A stretch of 64,000 nucleotides of DNA from Rugalucina vietnamica. Its lineage: Eukaryota > Mollusca > Bivalvia > Lucinida > Lucinidae. The stretch covers positions 14,999,957 through 15,063,956 of the forward strand of contig OZ024874.1 of assembly GCA_964017185.1 (NCBI GenBank), given 5' to 3'. The position numbers were made by a program, and so were the translations under genes. Numbering within the stretch: the stretch's first letter is position 1; every line of letters starts with the position of its first letter. Below, piece after piece: positions 41,130-50,700 of the stretch. The notes beneath the pieces are model-generated. The model worked only from the letters and a program-made list of their open reading frames with translations, did no database searches and was not told the DNA's origin.

Positions 41130-43928
41130 AGAATGTTTCCGGTAACATTTTTTTTTGAGTGAAGCCTTATCATGTAAAATATCTGGACATAGATATACAG
41201 TTTAATCAGAATTAAACTGTTTTCTCCTCCAGTGCACATCCAAAGCTTCTTAGTTAAAACTTCAATTCAACATTTTTTATTCTTTTGCCGGTCCGGTACC
41301 TGAAAAACACGATCTTTTTTCGATTTACGAGTTTTTATTTTCGGAAAACAGGAAAAAATTATTAGAGTCTGGGAGTTTTTGACAGGGTCGGTCGGGTTAC
41401 CGGAAACATTCCTTTTATTTTTTTTTGGCCCAATTTACTTTGATACGAATGTTACAATAATGTGCTTGATATTTTTGTTGTTCATTTCTTTAACAGGGAA
41501 GTTGATCTGAAAGGAGTGAATGTTGAAGATATCGTAAAGTGCAGGTTGCCAAGAGAAAATATTGAAATAAAGAAACCCGAGGTAAGCCATGATGTATGCT
41601 CAGTGAAATGTAAGCGTTCCGATTAAAACCCGTTATGCTGGTGTTCAAGAAACAAATATCCATCACAATAGAAAAGTCAAAATTAGCATATAGTGAATAA
41701 TATTTTTTACTTATTACTTAAGTGCAGTTTTCTAACATGTCATTAGAAAAGGGATGATATAGGCATTATATTGAGAATGATGGGCCTTATTCCCGCATCA
41801 GTAGTCATAGCCAAATGCAATCTTTCGAAGAAGGTAGATGTAATTAACGAAGATCACGATGGAAGAAAACCAGTGTTACTTAGTGAGTAAAAAATATTTT
41901 GTAATATAGGGTTATTGCACTGATATCGGTGAATATTGTCCCGAGTTGGGATATCGAAGGACGCGAGCTTGCGAGCGTCCGTAGATATCCGAACGAGGGA
42001 CAATATTCCCCGATATCAGTGCAATAACCCTTTTATTATATAGCTATAAATATCTGCTTCTCATATTTGATGTTTTGTTGAGAGTTAGCCTTACAAAATT
42101 GAAATATCTACACGAAGGCCGCGATAATAGCCATAAGTGATATCATTTTTGCACTAGTGCAATATCAGATGATATCATTTTTGCACTGTTACTTTTCGGA
42201 AGCACATTTTGCAATTGAATAAATATTGTTGATATTTTGTATTCTTTTTTCGGCTTAAATTGCTTAAATTTGAATGTGAAAAACTTCAGCTGACGTTTCG
42301 GCTAGGTATGACGTCATTTTCCACGTGACGTCAGATGAAGATGACGTCATTAGAGTTGACGTCCCAATTTTACAATTTTGCACGATGACCCTCAAGTAAA
42401 GAATTTGGCAATTTTTCATAAACAGAATTTTTCGCTTTTAATATCAATAAAATATCAAGTAAGTGTGCAGATATCGTCTGATATCTGCACACTTGTTACT
42501 CGGCTTTTATCCCTATGTTTTAATCATTTGATATTTATAGCTATATAATAAAAGACAATATCGTATTTTAATCTGATAACTTTGTATGTTACCTTGTTAT
42601 ATAACAGAGGTACAGGAGCACAAAGAACAAAGAAGAGTTGATCCAACAAATGAAGAAGGAATTAGAAGAAGAAAGGAAGAAGAGCAAATATGAAGAGGAA
42701 CTAGACAGTGATGAAAATGATGTTGTTGTGAACATTGCAGAGAAAAGTCTATCAGGTGAGGAAATGCCCTTTTTTTTTTTTTTTTTTTTTTTTGGTTCAT
42801 TGAGAAATGTCAATTTGTACCCTTGTATTCCATTTATTTATTTATTTATTTATTGCCTTTTTTCAGTGTATGCTACAGCATTTTATTAATGATGGCAACT
42901 TTTGTGCAGACCTTCTTTATAAGATGGTTAAAGAGTCAAAATCCTAAAGTTTTTATTCGACTTCTAAAAGTAAATAGGAAAACTTCCTGACAAGTGACGT
43001 CGATAATTATTGTCAAACTTGTAAGACTCCAAATTAAAAGGATGCAGCAAAACCGAAAGACACGTGATCAGTTGCTCACAAATGAGCGTGTGCGTGAGAA
43101 AACAAACAATTTGGGTTCCGACCAGGTCCGACACAAACCGAGCTGTACAGTCAAAGAAGATGGTTAGAGGCAGGAAATTTTGGATTTAGAAAATAGAGGA
43201 ATTAAACTATCCGTGCAGCGAGAACAAAGGCGCTGATCTGTGCCTTTGTTTTTGCCTATGCCAGTTGTTGGCTTTCCCATGCGGCGGCTCATGTGATCAG
43301 TTGCTCACAGACTGTCTTTTATGCATCATTCTTTGTTGTTTCAATATTGGTAATTTAAAGTTAATGGTCAAATTCCAGATTCGTGTCAATCAAAAAGAGT
43401 CGGAAAACGGTTTCTGGTGACCACAACATACACGAAGCAGGCAGCAAATGAGCTCTCTCTTTCACAAGGTACAAATTTATGTCCACTTTCAAATCCATAC
43501 ATTTACGTTACCGCATGCAGAAAATAAACAATTTTCATATATCGAAATTGATCATTGCTTCATTTAAGAAAGATAAAACCATTTTTGTTTATTATCCATT
43601 ACTTTCTTTTATCTTTTTTTTTTCATTACTATTATCACGATAAATACGGATTCACGAGCCACTTTTCTGAGTTGACATTTTTCGTGAAATCTATACAAAT
43701 ATCTGATTTTTTTTCAATATTTAGTATATTGAGACTGAAAATTGGTTATTATTTTTGCAAAATGCAAACTATTGCTATTCATTCACTATTGATATTGTTA
43801 AAGGAAAGTTCATCACAATGATAATGCCAGCAAATTCCAAAGGAATGGCTTTTGGAGAGAAGAGAGGAAGATTTGGAAAGAAAAGTAAAGGATTCTTCCC
43901 TGTAACACACGTGGCTCTGGCTGAATAA
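29595..43928 (+). CDS. Coiled-coil protein with C-terminal SH3 domain (F-BAR-like layout), 10 exons
   Basis: Exons 29595-29641, 32737-32882, 33477-33591, 36337-36448, 39373-39558, 40668-40783, 41497-41581, 42608-42755, 43379-43468 and 43804-43928. All have AG/GT borders and phases that join; the total is 1170 nt = 389 residues plus TAA. The ATG at 29595 is the first in a short exon, MTTLEIFKLEKDKETD. Residues ~20-65 form a helix (WKHYFNEKSRVFHKFGSNMK), ~65-215 a strongly charged coiled coil, and 215-318 an acidic/basic linker. An SH3-like domain covers ~330-386 (ELSL, then GFFPVTHV). An N-terminal helical bundle plus C-terminal SH3 is the layout of F-BAR proteins such as PACSIN or nostrin, which link membranes to actin or dynamin. 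I infer that role only loosely; the helical part was not matched to a named family. Confidence 0.65.
29818..31382 (+). pseudogene. CR1-like LINE copy, truncated and internally deleted
   Basis: Lies in intron 1 of the SH3 gene. An endonuclease piece (VHVLGDFNF ... SDHDIISGTLKIVIPP) runs to 30392. Then a jump from the YRY region straight to INDWAKILDKKG, so the first RT part is missing. The RT piece 30610-31293 has GVPQGTVLGPLLFSLYIND and LFADDCVCYRE. A second deletion joins GVTIT to GLKGKARIP. It ends with ACTATTCAGATGCAG, like the 3' tail of the full copy at 57775-61337. It starts at a C-run (29818-29830). Confidence 0.85.
31613..31677 (+). repeat. (CTT)n microsatellite
   Basis: Near-perfect TTC/CTT run, directly followed by TTAATTTCAG, so it acts as a pyrimidine tract in front of a diverged exon-2-like copy (31691). 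Confidence 0.85.
31822..32736 (+). repeat. 106-bp array copying the intron-1/exon-2 boundary of the SH3 gene
   Basis: Units start after a TTTTCAG at 31884, 31965, 32071, 32177, 32282, 32395, 32501 and 32607, plus a 24-bp partial at 32713 and the true exon at 32737. Spacing is 81, 106, 106, 105, 113, 106, 106 and 130 bp. Each unit holds CGTGTTGACGGATACAGCA, ATGGAAGCACTACTTCAA, GAGCAGRRTTTTCCACGAG, TTTATGAGCTTTTACAATAT and TTTGTCTTTGTTTATTTTCAG-like sequence. It is thus a splice acceptor followed by the first ~65 bp of the exon. None has a clear donor. Confidence 0.8.
32737..32882 (+). CDS. SH3 gene, exon 2
   Basis: Acceptor TTATTTTCAG ends at 32736 and donor GTGAGT follows 32882. Encodes VLTDTAIWKHYFNEKSRVFH, KFGSNMKKMQQIMGIIMEMF and ANEDIVNF. 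Its first ~65 bp and its acceptor are the source of the upstream 106-bp array. Confidence 0.6.
33003..33288 (-). mobile_element. H2 foldback MITE, reverse copy
   Basis: Starts CATGTAATGTATACCCCCTT, palindrome ACATATATTGTGGGTAC / GTATACCCACAATCTACATGT with loop CGCCTCGTCGAGGCGG, end ACATGGCTTGTTTTCGTAATG. About 190 bp before exon 3 of the SH3 gene. Confidence 0.65.
33477..33591 (+). CDS. SH3 gene, exon 3, coiled coil
   Basis: Acceptor CCTTCCAG ends at 33476 and donor GTAAGT at 33592. Encodes HAKLERELQVIRDCDKKRAE and NALKDAKLFGDIAKSLS; heptad-like, no Pro. Confidence 0.65.
33745..35325 (+). repeat. Host repeat R, split by a TIR element
   Basis: 33745-33930 matches 2055-2255 and 35260-35325 continues it (AACTTTGCCTGGAGGGACAA, CCTAGGCTCCAATGAGCGGG). 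Together they reconstruct the uninterrupted copy in the first IBTK introns. Confidence 0.65.
33931..35259. mobile_element. 1329-bp DNA element with ~76-bp TIRs and 5-bp duplication
   Basis: Ends CACGGCTAACAAACCTTTAA and the inverted equivalent. Similarity continues through ATGCGTAACCG, TCCGATTCACG and CCTTCCGGTTYCGCAT. AGAAA flanks both ends (33926-33930 and 35260-35264). The comparison copy at 2240-2280 shows the empty site. No transposase frame (longest ~60 codons), so non-autonomous; the superfamily is not decided. Confidence 0.8.
35409..35448 (+). repeat. Poly-A tract
   Basis: 40 consecutive A. Other A-runs: 36817-36841 and 41084-41127 (44 A). Confidence 0.9.
35735..36251. mobile_element. 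Tc1/mariner-like MITE
   Basis: Ends CAGTTGAACCTGCTGAATCA and inverted CAGTCAAACCTCTATAAAAG, both flanked by TA (35733-35734, 36252-36253). Internal repeats ATAAGACAGCCACCT. 517 bp, no coding frame. Confidence 0.65.
36337..36448 (+). CDS. SH3 gene, exon 4, coiled coil
   Basis: Acceptor CTTTACAG and donor GTACGT. Encodes YEDDEKEKLKLRNCEQNLKD and AKKIFESVRAKTELIKE. Confidence 0.65.
36481..36740 (+). mobile_element. H2 foldback MITE
   Basis: Starts CATTACAAAAACACGCCCAT 32 bp after the exon-4 donor. Contains a (TTTTA)n tract, the palindrome GCATAGATTGC / CGATCTATGTTT with loop ACCGCCTCGGCGAGGC, and ends TGTTTTCCTGATG. Confidence 0.6.
37151..39196 (-). mobile_element. Repeat B, reverse copy, invaded by palindrome F3
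   Basis: Right end is the family start read backwards (GAGCCTTCGGCTCAGGTGAG), preceded by GACGGACGACGGACGGACG. Contains GGTCATGTGACC, GCCATCTTGGTCAT and TCAAGGTCA. It splits a ~33-bp tandem array (GCTTTCAGAGCTGAT units, 37015-37140 and 39195-39250). Confidence 0.6.
37441..38210. mobile_element. Palindrome F3 plus inverted repeat
   Basis: Arms ATTGACTTCAAT, AGGATTTATCTACCT and GTGATATTCACC with their mirrors (37447-37580); centre GAGGCCGCAGGCTA. TTTGTTATATGACT (37593) is mirrored at 38196 (AGTCATATAACAAA). A second shorter palindrome lies at 37735-37815 (AACCTATGTTATGAGTACTC). Confidence 0.6.
39373..39558 (+). CDS. SH3 gene, exon 5, coiled coil
   Basis: Acceptor TTTGTCAG and donor GTAAGT. 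62 codons in phase 0, beginning KYQKKSFEMEKAEIKKELTD, with repeated EIKK/EAEIKKF heptads. Repeat B starts only 17 bp after the donor. Confidence 0.7.
39576..40313 (+). mobile_element. Repeat B, short copy
   Basis: Begins TTAACTCACCGAAGGCTCAC, ends CAGGACCATTGGTCCCCTGG. TATTT occurs on both sides (39570-39576 and 40312-40317), a likely 5-bp duplication. Confidence 0.6.
40417..40590 (+). CDS. Candidate alternative first exon of the SH3 gene
   Basis: ATG at 40417 in AGAAATGG context opens 58 codons (MGKKSATGISRMSRMSP ...) ending in TGTCAG|GTAATG in phase 0, which fits exon 6 at 40668. It cannot be an internal exon after exon 5: the only upstream AG would break the frame. So it is either an alternative start or chance. 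Confidence 0.3.
40668..42755 (+). CDS. SH3 gene, exons 6-8, linker
   Basis: Exons 40668-40783, 41497-41581 and 42608-42755. They encode ESKKYVTERITVDTKRADFI and LERLGLYAREAKTRPEDLE, then VDLKGVNVEDIVKCRLPREN, then a very charged stretch (MKKELEEERKKSKYEEELDS) and an acidic DENDVVV. Donors are GTAAGT, GTAAGC and GTGAGG. Confidence 0.65.
41131..41412. mobile_element. Small inverted-repeat element
   Basis: GAATGTTTCCGGTAAC at 41131 is mirrored by GTTACCGGAAACATTC at about 41396. Sits between a 44-A run and exon 7 of the SH3 gene. Confidence 0.45.
41906..42553. mobile_element. Palindrome F4 plus 24-bp inverted repeat
   Basis: Arms GGGTTATTGCACTGATATC, GAATATTGTCCC and GGATATC with mirrors (41911-42030); centre GGACGCGAGCTTGCGAGCGTCC. 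The 24-bp arms at 42031-42054 and 42530-42553 (TTTTATTATATAGCTATAAA ...) are exact inverse copies. No gene inside. Confidence 0.65.
42770..42793 (+). repeat. Poly-T tract just after an exon donor
   Basis: 24 T, starting 14 bp after the donor of the SH3 gene exon that ends at 42755. Confidence 0.85.
43083..43292 (+). mobile_element. H1 foldback MITE, copy 8, shortened hairpin
   Basis: TGAGCGTGTGCGTGAGAAAA ... GCGGCGGCTCA ends. The hairpin has lost one arm (only GGCGCTGATCTGTGCC remains). Lies 87 bp before an SH3-gene exon. Confidence 0.6.
43379..43928 (+). CDS. SH3 gene, exons 9-10, atypical SH3 domain and stop
   Basis: Exons 43379-43468 and 43804-43928. Together they read KRFLVTTTYTKQAANELSLS, then QGKFITMIMPANSKGMAFGE, then GKKSKGFFPVTHVALAE. 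Matches the SH3 pattern A-x-Y-x-Y ... E-L-S-[FL] ... G-x-[FI]-P-x-x-[YH]-V. The usual Trp pair in the middle is absent and the final Tyr is His, so the proline-ligand groove is likely altered. The stop TAA overlaps an AATAAA at 43924-43929. Confidence 0.65.
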
Positions 43929-44040
43929 AGAGACATAAATATAAAATAATTGGTACCAAAACGTCTGTATTTTCTTTCAAATAAATGTCTTTTCATAAAT
44001 GTCTGTATTTTCTTTCAAATAAATGTCTTTTCATAAATAT

Positions 44041-44125
<85 letters not shown>

Positions 44126-44378
44126 ACAACAAAAAACAAAAAAAAAAAAAACACTTAAAATAAATACAAATATACATATTAATGGTTATCAAAAAGAATC
44201 ACTTACATGTAATGAAATACTACAAATATTGATATGAGTGTCGCAAGCCATGCTGATACCAAGTTCAGAATGTATTTGGAAATAAATGCCACCAGACATC
44301 AGTTTTGTGTATTTTTATTCTCCTCATCCATATAATATCTCTTTCTTTGGAAGCAACGATAGACGACCTGGTCATGAT
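43929..44378. other. Convergent 3' ends of the SH3 and CNB genes
   Basis: Holds the two 3'UTRs. Plus-strand AATAAA at 43924 and again in CAAATAAATG (about 43979 and 44018). Minus-strand AATAAA at 44314-44319 (plus TTTATT). Between them lie a (TA)n run (44046-44092) and A-runs (44094-44150). A 22-bp direct repeat GTCTTTTCATAAATGTCTGT-like occurs at 43985-44040. Confidence 0.5.
44046..44092 (+). repeat. (TA)n microsatellite
   Basis: About 23 TA units between two convergent genes. Confidence 0.9.
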
Positions 44379-44771
44379 TCACACCATGGTCGGACTACGC
44401 TCTAACACTGCAGGACTATGTTGAACTTCCGAACTACGTATAGTTGCAGGGGTCTGAAGGGTAACTTGAGTACGTAAGGTCGTGGCGCTGCGTAAAGTTG
44501 CGGAGGTTCGGTTCGTCGTTGAGGTCTGGTAAGTCGTCGGAGAGCGAAATGTAGTGAGTGTCTGGAATGTTGTCGGTCTAATGGATTCGTCATCATCTTC
44601 TTCATATACTGTCGGACTTCTTTCTTTCACTTTACTCATGGGAAGTGAGTGAAGCATCATGCAGCGCTCGTGTCTGTGGTTTTTGATGTGTACATTTTTC
44701 CACTCGGACATACACGGAACTGTTGTTACAAAAACTTTACCACCTGGGATTGGTGGGTCATCAGCTTCGAA
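44379..44771 (-). CDS. CNB gene, last exon with Thr-rich repeats
   Basis: Acceptor TATTTTCAG. Encodes FEADDPPIPGGKVFVTTVPC, SEWKNVHIKNHRHERC, then an acidic YEEDDDE. Next come about ten degenerate 5-8-residue units (TTFQTLTTF, RSPTTYQTS, TTNRTSATL, RSATTLRTQ), which look like an expanded short repeat. Stop TGA. Confidence 0.7.
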   Translation of the reverse strand, partial: FEADDPPIPGGKVFVTTVPCMSEWKNVHIKNHRHERCMMLHSLPMSKVKERSPTVYEEDDDESIRPTTFQTLTTFRSPTTYQTSTTNRTSATLRSATTLRTQVTLQTPATIRSSEVQHSPAVLERSPTMV

Positions 44772-47700
44772 CTGAAAATATATTATTTCAAAATATTATA
44801 AAATAAAAAGTTGCACAGCTTTTTATAGCTTCATCATGGCTGGCATATTCGCACACATTCATTACTAAACACACCTTTGCAATAAACGCAGTTTTTTTTC
44901 AGCTGTAAAAGTTGAAAATTGCACTAGGAAAACTTTGATATTTTTAATAACTCAAAACAATGACTGTGGCTGTATTTGTCGTCAATCATCTTCTAAAGTG
45001 CTTAGCTCCGTGTTTTTATTAGCTCGCCTGTACGAAAGTACAGGAAGAGCTATTGCAATCACCCCGGCGTCGGCGTTGGCGTTTGCGTTGGCGTTCGCGT
45101 TGCTCAAATGTTAAAGTTTTTGATTAAAGTTTTTATGTCTATATCTCTTGAACATGTGGATTGATCAAATTGATACTTTGTATGTGAGTAGATATTGGTC
45201 TGAAGTTTTATTCAGTACCATCATGGCCTACCCTGGGTGACCTTCAGGTCAAGGTCACGGACTTAGAAATTTCGTGTTAAAGTTTTTGGTTAAAGTTTTT
45301 ATAAGTCTATATATCTTGAACATGTGGATGGATCAAGTTGATACTTTGCATGATGATAGATGTTTGTCTGAAGTTTTATGCAGTACCATCATGACCCACC
45401 CTTGAGGTCAAGGTCACAGACTTAGAAATTTTGTGTTAAGATTTTGTTTTTTATAAGTCGATATCTCTTGAACATGTTGAAGGATAAAGTTGATACCTTG
45501 TATGTTGATAGATATCGGTCTCAAGTTTTATGCTGTACCATTATGACCCACCTGGATGACCTTGAGGTCAAGGTCACAGACTTGGAAATTTTGTGTTAAA
45601 GATTTGGTTAAACTTTTTTATAAGTATATATTATGTCTTGAACATGTAGATGTATCAAGTTGATACTTTGCATGTTTGTTGATGTTGGTCTGAAGTTTTA
45701 GGCTGTACCATCACGACCCACCTGAGTGACCTCAAACCTTGAGGTCAAGGTCATGGGTCATAGATTTAGTGGCAAAGCACAAGTCAGGTGAGCTACGCTG
45801 TCCTGCGACAGCTCTTATTGTATGTGCATTTTCTAGACATGAACGGGTTTGTGGCTGTCAAGAATTTGTCGCAAATAGCTTGTAAACCTGTTGTGTGTAA
45901 AGAATATGGTCTAAGAGCAAACAAAAGTATACTTTTCAAATTACTTGAACTCTATAAACTAGTAAATTTTACCCGTCTCAAATAAAACATATGACCAACA
46001 GAAAAAACACACAAATTTGACCTTTGACCTCGATGACCTTTGACCCAATTGGACCCATAAATCTTAATCAGGGATCAACCCGTATAAACTCACCAAGTTT
46101 CATGCAAATCGGACCAAGGACTGCCGAGATACAGAAATTTGACCTTTGACCTCGATGACCTTGACCTTTAAAAAATGAACCCCTCGAGCTAATATCCGGG
46201 GCCGCCCTCAACCTTCCCACCAAGTTTGGTGAAGATCGGCCCAAGGACCTGGGAGAAGTAGGGGAACAAACAGAAGAAAAAACATAAATTTGACCTTTGA
46301 CCTCGATGACCTTGACCTTTCCAAAAAATGAACCCCTCAAGCTAATATTCGGGGCCGCCCTCCACCTTCCCTCCAAGTTTGGTGAAGATCGGCTCAAGGA
46401 CCTGGGAGATACAGAAATTTGACCTTTGACCTCGATGACCGTGACCTTTAATAACTGAACCCCTCGAGCTAATATCCGGGGCCGCCCTCAACATTCCCAC
46501 CAAGTTTGGTGAAGATCGGCCAAAGGACCTGGGAGAAGTTGGGGAACAAACAGAAAAAAAAAAACAACATAAATTTGACCTTTGACCTCGATGACCTTGA
46601 CTTTTCAAAAAATGAACCCCTCAAGCTAATATCCGGGGCCGCCCTCAACCTTCCCACCAAGTTTGGTGAAGATCGACCCAAGAACCTAGGAGAAGTAGGG
46701 GAACAAACAGAAAACCTCCCCATAAATTTGACCTTTGACCTCGATGACCTTGACCTTTTAAAAAATGAAGCCCTCAAGCTAATATCCGGGGCCGCCCTCC
46801 ACCTTCCCTCCAAGTTTGGTGAAGATCGGCCCAAGGACCTGGGAGGAGTAGGGGAACAAACAAACAGACAAACGTTGCTCAAATTATAGTATGATGATAT
46901 CAAGTTCTCTGCACACATCATTGAAACTGGATAAATAATGCTGAAGTATCTTGATAAGAACAAATATCTGTTGTCAAATTCTAAATTTTGAATAATAATA
47001 ATAAACGAAGATTCATTACTTGATCATAAGCTCTCATTTCTGGTAATGTATTAATTTCATTTTCTTTGCCTCCATATTTGGTAAGAAAGTTTCTAATCCT
47101 CTCTTCCAAGCCACTTGGTGCGATATCACGACGTTCAAACTGAAATGGATAATAAAAATTAAAACTGAGATTTTTAGAGCAGTGAACATATTAATGAAAA
47201 AGGGAATGGGACATACCATGGTTTCGACTACATTAGCCTCGTCAGTGACCCTTTAGAGTTGACATAATGGAGCCAAAGAGAATTACTGTACTCAGTTTGT
47301 ACCTTTCAACAGAGTAGTCGATACAAAGACTAGTTTAATCCCAATGGGGCCAAATATAAAAATGTTTGTATCAAAACCGATAATATCTTTCTGATTTCTC
47401 AGTTTATCCTCGCTGATCTCAAAGGGCCAAAAGGAAGATATAGAACTACTTTAGACGAAACGCTGTGATAAAGTTTGTGATTATCCACCAGCTTATTGCA
47501 TTTTGTATTACTGTAAGTAAATAAAGCAGCCATATACAGTAACAATAAGTAACGCTTCATATGCTATGCCATAAACTCAATTTTAGAATAGGCAAAGCAT
47601 TCTCTGTGACTTGCCTTGCACATAAAATAAGATACAAGCTAAGAAATATTTCTAAGGAACAAGCTGCAGATTATAAAACCGTTTTCTGTAGCAACGTACT

Positions 47701-50700
47701 CACCTGATAAGTTTTGTATGAACTGGCGACGCTTTTCCTTGTTCTCCATCCATCAAATGAAGTTCGTCCGGATTGTATTCGTGTTCTCTGGCTTTCCGAG
47801 ATGGTCAGAGCAGAAAGACCACGAGTCAAAGCAGAATTCCCATCTACCAAACCGGAATGGCCTTGCTTCATATCAGAAGTAACAGCTGTTAAACCGGAAT
47901 GATCACGTGTTAGATCACGTGTTAGATCATCGGATGCCTCGTCTATAACAGGTAGTTTTTCTTCCTCCTCAGACTCTTCATCTGGATGATAATGCTCTAG
48001 CAATATCTGCAATCGTAAAAAGAATTATAAGCAAAAGTCATGATACGTTAAAACCATTTTGCAATGGGGAGACAGGGGAGTACTTTATAACGTTCAAAAG
48101 AAGTTTCTTCCCGTTTATGATAACTTGTTCGGAAAATGACATTGTTTAATTTATTAAATCTTAAAAATATTTATTTTACACAATTCAACAAAAATAACGT
48201 TCAAGAACTTTACATTAGATATCAGTGTTTCCTCCTTTGTGAGTGGCGTTCTTCGACCTTTATGACTAAGAAGATGCAAGAAGCGGCGGACCAGTTTGTT
48301 TCCACGTCTCCTGTAATGAAGAAGATTGACCTCTTCCTCTGTCACTCTGTTTGTCTGCTCTTCAATATCAACGATGTCATCTTCATGGTCTCTCGTGTAC
48401 TGAAAGGGATCATTTTGATTATGTTCAGAATGTGTGGAATTACACAAGACAGATGGAATGGCATTCGACAAAACATCTCATGACTAATTCAAAGTCCAGA
48501 GTCCTTCAATAGAAACACTTTAAAACACTTCAAGCGTGCGTCATATTGCCTACTATAACACACTGTGTTTTATAGGAACATTGATAATTCTACTTTGCAA
48601 TTTTTTGTGAACGTATGCTTAAGTTATGTATATAATTTACTCTCAGTTTTAAAGCAACTAGTCAACTGTAAGATATCTTAATGCTGCTCCAACTAATGAA
48701 AATTAAAGACATAAGATAACTTCGTTGTGAGAATAACTTGATTCTCATACACTTAGCAAGAAGGTCTCAAGGTCTTCTTCGTCTCTGATGTGGGTTCCCG
48801 CCATTTTCAACTTCAGTATCACTTCATTCATCGGGTCTCTCAGAGCTCGTAAACTCATTGGCTCTCTTTCAGCTTTGACTGTTGCCAAGCAACCGTAACG
48901 CTTAAAAGTATTTTCGACTGCAATAAGAAATATAATGGTCAAATGGCTTTAAGTAAATTAATGTGGTAGCGAAATAAATTTTCATATCTTACTTTATAAC
49001 ATCCTTATGAGTACAAGAAGTTTGGTTCTTTTGATCATTCATATTTGTGATTTATGATAAAGTCATACTTGACAATTTGAAATCGTATTTTTTTAATTTG
49101 AATTTTTTAAAAGTATCCATAGGTGACTAGCTAAATTTTTATTTTCTCACGAGGAGTGGTTTGGTGGTAAAATACAAAAATGACAATGTCAAAGTAACCA
49201 GCGATTCAATTAATATAGAAATCACTTAGATCTACATTTCATATCTTTTCGACACTTTTGTCGACGTTCCGCCTTCTTTCTCATTGTGTCTTTCATCTTG
49301 AGAACATTGACATCCATATGTTGAACAAGTTCTGCTTTGTCCAGTTTAAACCAATCCAGGAGTTTCAGCATATCTTTCTCTCTTTGACGTAATTTCTCCC
49401 AGGATGTCGTCTGAAAACCTGTGCCAGATGACAAAACATTACGAAACATGCCCTTGCAATCTACAGAGATTTTGAAGTTGTAAAAAAGGCAAATTTTCAG
49501 TAGTAAATTTTTGGATAATTTTCTTATTTTTGCTCAAAATATAGATCGTGGGTACACATTAGAATCGCTTCGCCGAGGCGGTTCTAACGAGTACCCACAA
49601 TCCATGTTTTGGAGCAAAAATAAGAAAAATAGGTTAACCCCTGCATACCATAAAAGTGGGGTTCAATGGGGTATACATCACACGGACCTGTTTTCGTAAT
49701 AATAAAAAAAAACAGTACAGTTATGGATATATGAACTTGCATATCCTTATTAATTTTGAATTTTGTAAGTTTGCCACAGCTAAGAGCATTTTGCATGTTG
49801 GCATGCTTATGATTAAATTTCCTTTCCTGTTTTAGTTAACTGACTTGCATCATTACCCGAAACCTTATCAGGATTGGTATTGCCATTATGTTCACAAAAT
49901 TCTGTCCGTAATGGAAACTATCTTGTTGGGGGAAAAGATAAACCTGACCCTTTAAAGACTTTTCCCTATATTCTCGTTCCGCCTTCACACAGAGTGAGTG
50001 TAACAGTGGTACTTTCTCCCCAAGGCTGTGCTTCATTCTGAACTTTAATTTGGTGTGGACATAAGCCCTTATTAGATCCATAGTGTCTGGGCTACGGCGT
50101 CGTATCAGCCGATTGAAGGGCTTTGTTGATAAAGAATAAACCTCTGTGGGCTGAAGACAACGAACACTCTGGAAAAGTTAAAAAGTTGTTTTATATTTCC
50201 GTTTTATTACTATTTAATCTTGATCCAAAAGAACAAAGAAGAAATTGACTCAGTGTTTCTGTACGACATTTTTCCAGCAACGGTTCCAATCGCTTCAGCT
50301 ATTCAACTTAAGTTATTTGATTGTACGTTCTTCCTTTTTTCTAATCTATTTCAATAAATCCACCATTTTTGGAGTTTTGAACACTTATCCGATTGATGAG
50401 TCATTGATGCTTTCGCTGATAAACAATCAAAAAGTGGCACTGAAGTTGTTTTTTTTTTCGCTCTATTTGTTGTTGTTGGAGCAAGTGCCTATCTGTGCCC
50501 CTTTGGTGGACAGGCATACCTTTTCCTAACTTTTCTTTACCTGCATAAATGTATTGAGCTGCAGAACATGTTCAGTTATTCCTATGACCTCCTTCTTCTG
50601 CACTGCACACAGAGACACTTCAACTTTCTGTTGTTTATGGGTGAAATCCGCCTCTGTATGCTGATAATACTTCTTAGAATGTGCTTTGCGTCGGAATTCC

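Noticed and set aside
46068-46963. Long open frames on both strands with repeated SPNLVGRLRAAPDIS peptides
   Set aside because: They arise from the ~145-175-bp tandem repeat D, open on both strands at once. No start, splice or codon signal of a gene.
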